This document shows, one piece after another, positions 6,995 through 11,160 of a stretch of DNA of 11,160 nt. The stretch's first letter is position 1. Every line of letters starts with the position of its first letter. Location: NCBI GenBank assembly GCA_028291305.1, contig JAQGII010000344.1, positions 1 to 11,160 on the forward strand, read 5' to 3'. The stretch is from Caulobacteraceae bacterium. GTDB taxonomy: Bacteria; Pseudomonadota; Alphaproteobacteria; Caulobacterales; Caulobacteraceae. Under the pieces are notes generated by a model. It did not search any database. It was given only the letters and a program-made list of their open reading frames with translations, and was not told where the DNA came from. Position numbers and translations under genes: made by a program.

Positions 6995-7951
6995 TTAGTC
7001 CGGGCCGGCGTCCGGGTCGTAGAAGTGGGCGTTGTAGGGGTAGCCAAGGATGGCGATTCGCGTGGCCATGCCCGGCCCGGCGAACTGCGCGCGGTGAAAC
7101 CGGCCGGCGGGGGCGTAGACGACATCCCCTGGTTCAGAGACGAAATAGGGAACGCCGTCGATCAGGAAACTGATCTGGCCTTCCATGATGAACCAGAATT
7201 CGCCGAGGTTGGCGTGGAAGTGGCCCTTCACCGAGTCGGGCTGGCGGGGGATTCCCTTGCCGCGGATGACGTTGAAGTAGTTGCGGTCGTCGCGCATGAA
7301 GATGCCCTGCGGCCCGGGCGCCTTGCCCGCCTCCTTGAAGAAGTCGAGGTAGGGCTTGCTTCTTTCCCGCTCGTACGTGTCTCGCCCGGGAACGCTGGCC
7401 TTGTACCAGGTCTGTCCCGCGACCTTGGGCGGGGTTTCGGAAGCGGGATAGATCACCGTCGCACTGGTGGGACTCGTCTCAAACCGCAGCGAAGGCTTAT
7501 CGCCCACCGTCTCCAGGCTGTAGGGCACCCGGAATGGGATCTGGATCATAAACCCCTTGCCCGCCACGAAGGGCTCCTGCCCCTCGATCGAGACGCGTAG
7601 CTGGCCGTCCCAGACGATGATGCCGAGCCGCTGGTCGGCCAGCATCTGGGGCTGGGTCTTCTGCCCCGGCGCCATCTGGATGTACTCGGCCCGGATCTCC
7701 GGATCCTTGCCGATCAGTTCGCGCCAGCTGGCCTGCCCGCGATGGCGCGCGAGCACGTCCGCCAGTTTGGTGATCGGGCGGTTGGGCGCAACATAGGGTG
7801 TCATCACCGTGGGACGCGGCGCCCATACGAGCTGCGGGGGCGGCGCCGCCGCGGCGCCCTGGGCGTGCGCGTGGGCCGCGAGCAGCGCCGCGGCGCCTAA
7901 CGCGCCCAGGGCGCCCGCCAACCGCCATGGGAGGCCCGAAGTCGTTCGCAT
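6995..7951 (-). CDS. Exported two-cupin protein
   Basis: I choose the ATG at 7949-7951 because AAGGGAG lies 9 bases upstream and a signal peptide follows at once (MRTTSGLPWRLAGALGALG, cleavage near AHAHA-QG, residue 30). An upstream ATG at 8000-8002 would add 17 polar residues before it. The mature protein has two cupin folds. The first (about 88-160) keeps the shape, with LGIIVWDGQLRVSIEG, but has no histidine in its metal positions and is probably structural. The second (about 225-310) has His244, His246 and Glu251 in GHFHANLGEFWFIMEG and His286 in APAGRFHRAQF, a complete metal site. The 318-residue size suits a periplasmic bicupin enzyme or binding protein. Substrate unknown. It lies between two other exported cupins. 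Confidence 0.85.
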   Translation of the reverse strand: MRTTSGLPWRLAGALGALGAAALLAAHAHAQGAAAAPPPQLVWAPRPTVMTPYVAPNRPITKLADVLARHRGQASWRELIGKDPEIRAEYIQMAPGQKTQPQMLADQRLGIIVWDGQLRVSIEGQEPFVAGKGFMIQIPFRVPYSLETVGDKPSLRFETSPTSATVIYPASETPPKVAGQTWYKASVPGRDTYERERSKPYLDFFKEAGKAPGPQGIFMRDDRNYFNVIRGKGIPRQPDSVKGHFHANLGEFWFIMEGQISFLIDGVPYFVSEPGDVVYAPAGRFHRAQFAGPGMATRIAILGYPYNAHFYDPDAGPD

Positions 7952-8040
7952 TCCGTCACACTCCCTTACTCGGCCGAGGGGGCCGGGCCTTGTTGTTGTC
8001 ATCCCCTGCCGACCCGAGCCGCCGCGCTGTCCGCGCAGTG

Positions 8041-8084
8041 CGGCCCGGGTCCTATCGCGATAGGGCCGCCTCCCCCGTTGGAGG
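8041..8084 (-). other. Nested palindromes and hairpin between two cupin genes
   Basis: The 139-base spacer 7952-8090 contains a perfect 14-bp palindrome CCTATCGCGATAGG (8051-8064), flanked and partly overlapped by the inverted repeat CGGCCC (8041-8046) and GGGCCG (8063-8068). Next to it CCTCC (8069-8073) and GGAGG (8080-8084) form a hairpin with a 6-base loop, beginning 6 bases after the stop of the upstream cupin gene. No T-run follows, so these are not standard intrinsic terminators. They could be an operator, a transcript-processing structure or an attenuation point within the operon. Confidence 0.4.
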
Positions 8085-8090
8085 ACTCAG

Positions 8091-8588
8091 TCATTGGATA
8101 GAGAAGTCGGGTTGGTCGGCATGGGCGGCGGTCTTGCCGCTCGGCCCGATGCCCATGAGTTGGACGATGACCTCCTCGCCCTTGGCCCCGTCGTAGTGCA
8201 TCTTGCCGTGCGGATGCAGCATGAAGCCGCCGACGCCGACGGGTTGGGCCGAGGCCGGGTCGAAGGTTTCGCCCGTACCCGTCCACCAGGTGCCCTTGAG
8301 CACCACGCCCAGCCGGTCATCGGGATGGGAGTGAGGCCGGCTCATCAGGCCCGGCGGGAACTTCAGCCGGATGACGTAGAGCCCGGGCTTGCTTGGGTCG
8401 CCATAGAGGATGGCCTCCTGCAGGCCGAGGCGACCGCCCTGACCTGGGTAGGGGAACCACTTCTCCGCGCCCGGCGCGATGCGCATGAAGCCGTTCGCGT
8501 CGGTCTGCGACATGGCCGCCCCGGCGCCCAGGCCGGTGCAGGCCATTGCAAGCGCCGCGCCCAGAAGCGCTGTCCGCCATCTCTGCAT
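8091..8588 (-). CDS. Exported cupin-domain protein next to a TonB-dependent receptor
   Basis: A 165-residue protein with a Sec-type signal peptide (about 1-27) and one cupin domain (about 55-150). Likely metal ligands are His86 and His88 in RPHSHPDDRLGVVLKGTWW, plus one of His125, His127 and His131 in FMLHPHGKMHYDG; an aspartate (90 or 91) stands where a glutamate is usual. A possible lipobox, AMAC (14-17), has methionine at an unusual position, so I prefer a soluble periplasmic protein. The ATG at 8586-8588 has a perfect AAGGGAGG 5 bases upstream. It begins only 26 bases after the stop of the TonB-dependent receptor gene, so the two are almost certainly co-transcribed and it may act on what the receptor imports. 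The reaction is unknown. Confidence 0.85.
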   Translation of the reverse strand: MQRWRTALLGAALAMACTGLGAGAAMSQTDANGFMRIAPGAEKWFPYPGQGGRLGLQEAILYGDPSKPGLYVIRLKFPPGLMSRPHSHPDDRLGVVLKGTWWTGTGETFDPASAQPVGVGGFMLHPHGKMHYDGAKGEEVIVQLMGIGPSGKTAAHADQPDFSIQ

Positions 8589-8614
8589 TGTTGCCTCCCT
8601 TATTCTTGTCAGAT

Positions 8615-11160
8615 TTAGAACTGGAAGTTTACACCCAGCCGGAAAGCCCGACCAATCAGGTCATAGTCAGTAGTCGTCGAAAAGGGGGAAGATTGCGACG
8701 CGTCGGTGCCGACCAGCACCGGCTGCCGGTCGAGCAGGTTGTCGATCGTTCCCACCACCTGCAAGCGCCCGCCACGCCACTGGAAGGCGCGCGAGACCCG
8801 CATGTTCAGATAGTAGGTGGAGGGGAAGGTGTTGTCGTCGATCTCGATGCCCTCCCTCCAGGTGGCGTCGCGTATGCCGGCGTCGATGTAGCGAGCCTCC
8901 AGGAAGGCGGTCCAGCCGCCGTTCTGGTAAGTCACCGAGGTATTGGCCCGCCACTTCAGCGAGGCGAGTTCGCCGGCGCGGTTCACCGCAGGCGCGCCGG
9001 GCAGGACCGAGATGTCGGTGCCGAGGTAGGTCGCCAGGCTGCGGAAGGTCAGCGAGCCGCCGCCGAAGCCATGCCAGACGTCCTCCAGCGGGAGGCGGTA
9101 GGTGGCCTCGAAATCGTAGCCGTTCACGCGCCGGGCGGCGAGATTGTAGGGCACGGTATAGACCAGGGCGATATTCCCCGTCGTGGGGTCACGTTGGATG
9201 AACTTGCAGACCTCCGTCGCCCCCTGCGCGCACTGGTCAACGGTCTGCTGGCCGGTCAGGACGGTGATCGCGTCCTGGATGTTGATCTCGTAACGGTCGA
9301 CGGAGAAGGACAGGCGGGGAATGAACCGTGGCTGCAGGACGATGCCGTAGGTGAGGGTGTCGCCTATTTCGGGACGCAACCCCTGGTTGCCTTCCGAATA
9401 GCCGCGGACGCCCGTGGCGGGGACATTACCGCGGACGCTGTCGATCAGCACCGACTGGCCGCCGCCGCCGAAGTTGTAGAGTTCGCCCAGCGTCGGTTCG
9501 CGGATGTCGCGCGAGCGGGTCAGCCGGAAGCGCACGTCGCTGACAGGCTGGTAGTTGAGGCCGATCTTCCAGGTCCCGACCGTGCCGCTGAGCTGGTAGT
9601 TGGTGACGCGGCCGGCGGCGTTGATCTCCAGCTTCTCGACCCCGGGGAGGTCACGCAGCACCGGGATCAGGACTTCGCCGAAGCCTTCCTTGGTGGCCAG
9701 CGAACCGCCCACGTTCGGTTGATTGCCCGAGCGCCATCCCCCGAGGGAATTGGTGACCGGATTGAAGTAGTTGCTAAGCGCGTCGCTGGTGGTCTGCAGC
9801 GTCTCGCGCCGGGCCTCGATGCCAAAGGCCACCGAAACCGGGCCGGCCGGCAGCTTGAACGGCTCGCCGCTGAACGACAGACCGCCGGCGCCCTGGGTGA
9901 CGTACTGCCGATACATGACCGTGCCGGTGACGTAGTCGATGGCCGCCTTCGAATTCCCGTCCGTGCCCAGCACATTGTAGGGAACGCAACCGTTGTTTGG
10001 ACTGGTCAGGGTCGAGCGGCAGACGATGGCGCCGGCGGGGTTCCTCACCGCGTCGACGGCCTGATAGAAGTTGACGTTATTGAGCATCCCTTCGACGTGA
10101 TAGTGCGCGTCGCTGACCCCGTAGGTGAAATAGGCCTGCGTCGTCCAGATGCCGATCTTGCCGTCCACGCCCACCACGCTGCGGATGGTGCCGGTCGTCA
10201 CGTTCGGATTGAAGTCGGGAAGGTCGGCGAAAATCTTGTTCGCCCGGAAGCTTTGCTGCCCGAGCGCCACCATCTGCGCGCGCACGCTGGCCGGCAGGTA
10301 GGGGTTGTCGAGCGTGACCAGGGGGGCGGTGGAGGAGCCGGTGGCGTAGTTGTAGCCGCCGTGCACAAGAACCTTGTTCACCCCCCAGTTCAGTTCCGAA
10401 TACAGGTTCCAGTCCGGCGCCACGTCGTAGCTGACGCGACCGAAGGTGATGTCGCGGGTCAACGGCGTACCGATACCCATGTTGGGACCCAGCAGCGAAA
10501 TCGGCCCTTCGCCGCCGACCATGTTCACGCTGGTGACGTTGGAGCCGTAGACGAATTGGCGCGGGGCGCCGCCGGCGCCGAAGGTCAGGCCCTTCAACGG
10601 ACCGGTGACCACCAGGCCGCCGGTATCGGCGTCGGAATGCCGTACGTTGACCAGCACGCGCCGCAGCGGCGTCTGCCCCGGGAAGGTCACGTAGCCGACG
10701 CCGAGGGAGGTGAAGTCGCGGTCCCGCGACTGCATGGCTGCGAAGTTGGAGTGCTCATAGCTGAGCAGCAGATGGCCCCGGCTGTTCGGGCCCCAGCCCG
10801 TGCCGAAAGCGATGTTCTCGTCGTTGTTGGCATTGTCGCCGCGCTGCGACAGGCCGCCCTCGACGGAGCCTTTCAGGCCCTGGAACTTCTTGTTGAGCAC
10901 GAAATTGACCACACCCGCCACCGCGTCCGAACCATAGGCCGCCGAGGCGCCGCCCGTGACCACGTCCACGCGATCGACCAGGGAGGCCGGAAACTGGCTG
11001 ACGTCGGGCGCGCCGGTGTCGCCCGCGGTGACGAACCGCTTGCCGTCCAGCAGCACCAGGGTGCGGGCGATGCCGAGGTTGCGCAGGTTGAGCTGCGCCT
11101 TGCCCGCTCCGGGAATGCCGTTGCGTTGCTGGGCGGGGCCGGTGGTCGCCTGCAGCGTCG
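8615..11160 (-). CDS. TonB-dependent outer-membrane receptor, N-terminus outside the window
   Basis: The frame is open to the right edge, so the start, signal peptide and TonB box are not seen; about 847 residues are visible. The plug domain ends with TLVLLDGKRF and the signature DVVTGGASAAYGSDAVAGVV (about residues 65-84). The rest is a 22-strand-type barrel with alternating aromatic strands, the late motif GYSEGNQGLRPEIGDTLTYG, and the C-terminal strand FRLGVNFQF, which ends in phenylalanine as the outer-membrane assembly signal requires. Two cysteine pairs (near 380/391 and the VDQC/EVCKF loop) probably form disulfides in extracellular loops, as in many proteobacterial relatives. It imports a ligand using TonB energy; the ligand is not predictable. 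Cupin genes follow downstream. Confidence 0.93.
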   Translation of the reverse strand, partial: TLQATTGPAQQRNGIPGAGKAQLNLRNLGIARTLVLLDGKRFVTAGDTGAPDVSQFPASLVDRVDVVTGGASAAYGSDAVAGVVNFVLNKKFQGLKGSVEGGLSQRGDNANNDENIAFGTGWGPNSRGHLLLSYEHSNFAAMQSRDRDFTSLGVGYVTFPGQTPLRRVLVNVRHSDADTGGLVVTGPLKGLTFGAGGAPRQFVYGSNVTSVNMVGGEGPISLLGPNMGIGTPLTRDITFGRVSYDVAPDWNLYSELNWGVNKVLVHGGYNYATGSSTAPLVTLDNPYLPASVRAQMVALGQQSFRANKIFADLPDFNPNVTTGTIRSVVGVDGKIGIWTTQAYFTYGVSDAHYHVEGMLNNVNFYQAVDAVRNPAGAIVCRSTLTSPNNGCVPYNVLGTDGNSKAAIDYVTGTVMYRQYVTQGAGGLSFSGEPFKLPAGPVSVAFGIEARRETLQTTSDALSNYFNPVTNSLGGWRSGNQPNVGGSLATKEGFGEVLIPVLRDLPGVEKLEINAAGRVTNYQLSGTVGTWKIGLNYQPVSDVRFRLTRSRDIREPTLGELYNFGGGGQSVLIDSVRGNVPATGVRGYSEGNQGLRPEIGDTLTYGIVLQPRFIPRLSFSVDRYEINIQDAITVLTGQQTVDQCAQGATEVCKFIQRDPTTGNIALVYTVPYNLAARRVNGYDFEATYRLPLEDVWHGFGGGSLTFRSLATYLGTDISVLPGAPAVNRAGELASLKWRANTSVTYQNGGWTAFLEARYIDAGIRDATWREGIEIDDNTFPSTYYLNMRVSRAFQWRGGRLQVVGTIDNLLDRQPVLVGTDASQSSPFSTTTDYDLIGRAFRLGVNFQF

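Noticed and set aside
6485..7600. Plus-strand open frame of 371 codons across dctB and two cupin genes
   Set aside because: It spans the junctions of three well-supported minus-strand genes and shows no motif; it is a codon-bias artefact.
8538..8549. Possible lipoprotein signal (AMAC) in the cupin gene next to the receptor
   Set aside because: Methionine precedes the last alanine and alanine replaces the usual leucine, a poor lipobox; an ordinary signal peptide explains the sequence.

Overview
The window is about 11.2 kb of very GC-rich DNA. Its gene families (PcaF-type thiolase, large TonB-dependent receptor, DctBDA) and its GGGAGG-type ribosome sites suggest an alphaproteobacterium, probably close to Caulobacter or Phenylobacterium. 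That placement is an inference; there is no rRNA or other phylogenetic marker here.

Layout. Positions 1-1033 lie on the plus strand: the last 50 codons of a beta-ketoadipyl-CoA-type thiolase, then an exported alpha/beta-hydrolase (esterase) that starts at TTG. Positions 1034-1247 are intergenic and hold no gene that I can support. From 1248 to the right edge everything reads on the minus strand. In transcription order it is: a TonB-dependent receptor that runs off the window (11160-8615), an exported cupin (8588-8091), an exported two-cupin protein (7951-6995), a small exported cupin (6957-6571), the sensor kinase DctB (6569-4647), the sigma-54 activator DctD (4650-3304), a spacer with a sigma-54-type promoter, the C4-dicarboxylate carrier DctA (about 3176-1671), a decayed DUF6152-like remnant (about 1689-1543), and a small lipoyl-like protein (1490-1248) that lacks the modifiable lysine.

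How the parts may fit together. DctB senses C4-dicarboxylates at the periplasmic face and phosphorylates DctD, which activates sigma-54 transcription of dctA; this follows from the known family. The unusual part is upstream: the receptor and three exported cupins run in the same direction with short spacers, and the last cupin stop codon is one base from the dctB start. A shared transcript, and so a link between outer-membrane uptake, periplasmic cupin chemistry and dicarboxylate sensing, is my inference. The receptor substrate and the cupin reactions cannot be read from sequence.

Points worth a second look: DctD has GAFAGA instead of GAFTGA; the lipoyl-like protein has glycine where lysine should be; the DUF6152-like remnant is frameshifted and joined to the end of dctA; and a set of nested palindromes sits between two cupin genes. 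I saw no tRNA, rRNA, CRISPR array or insertion sequence.
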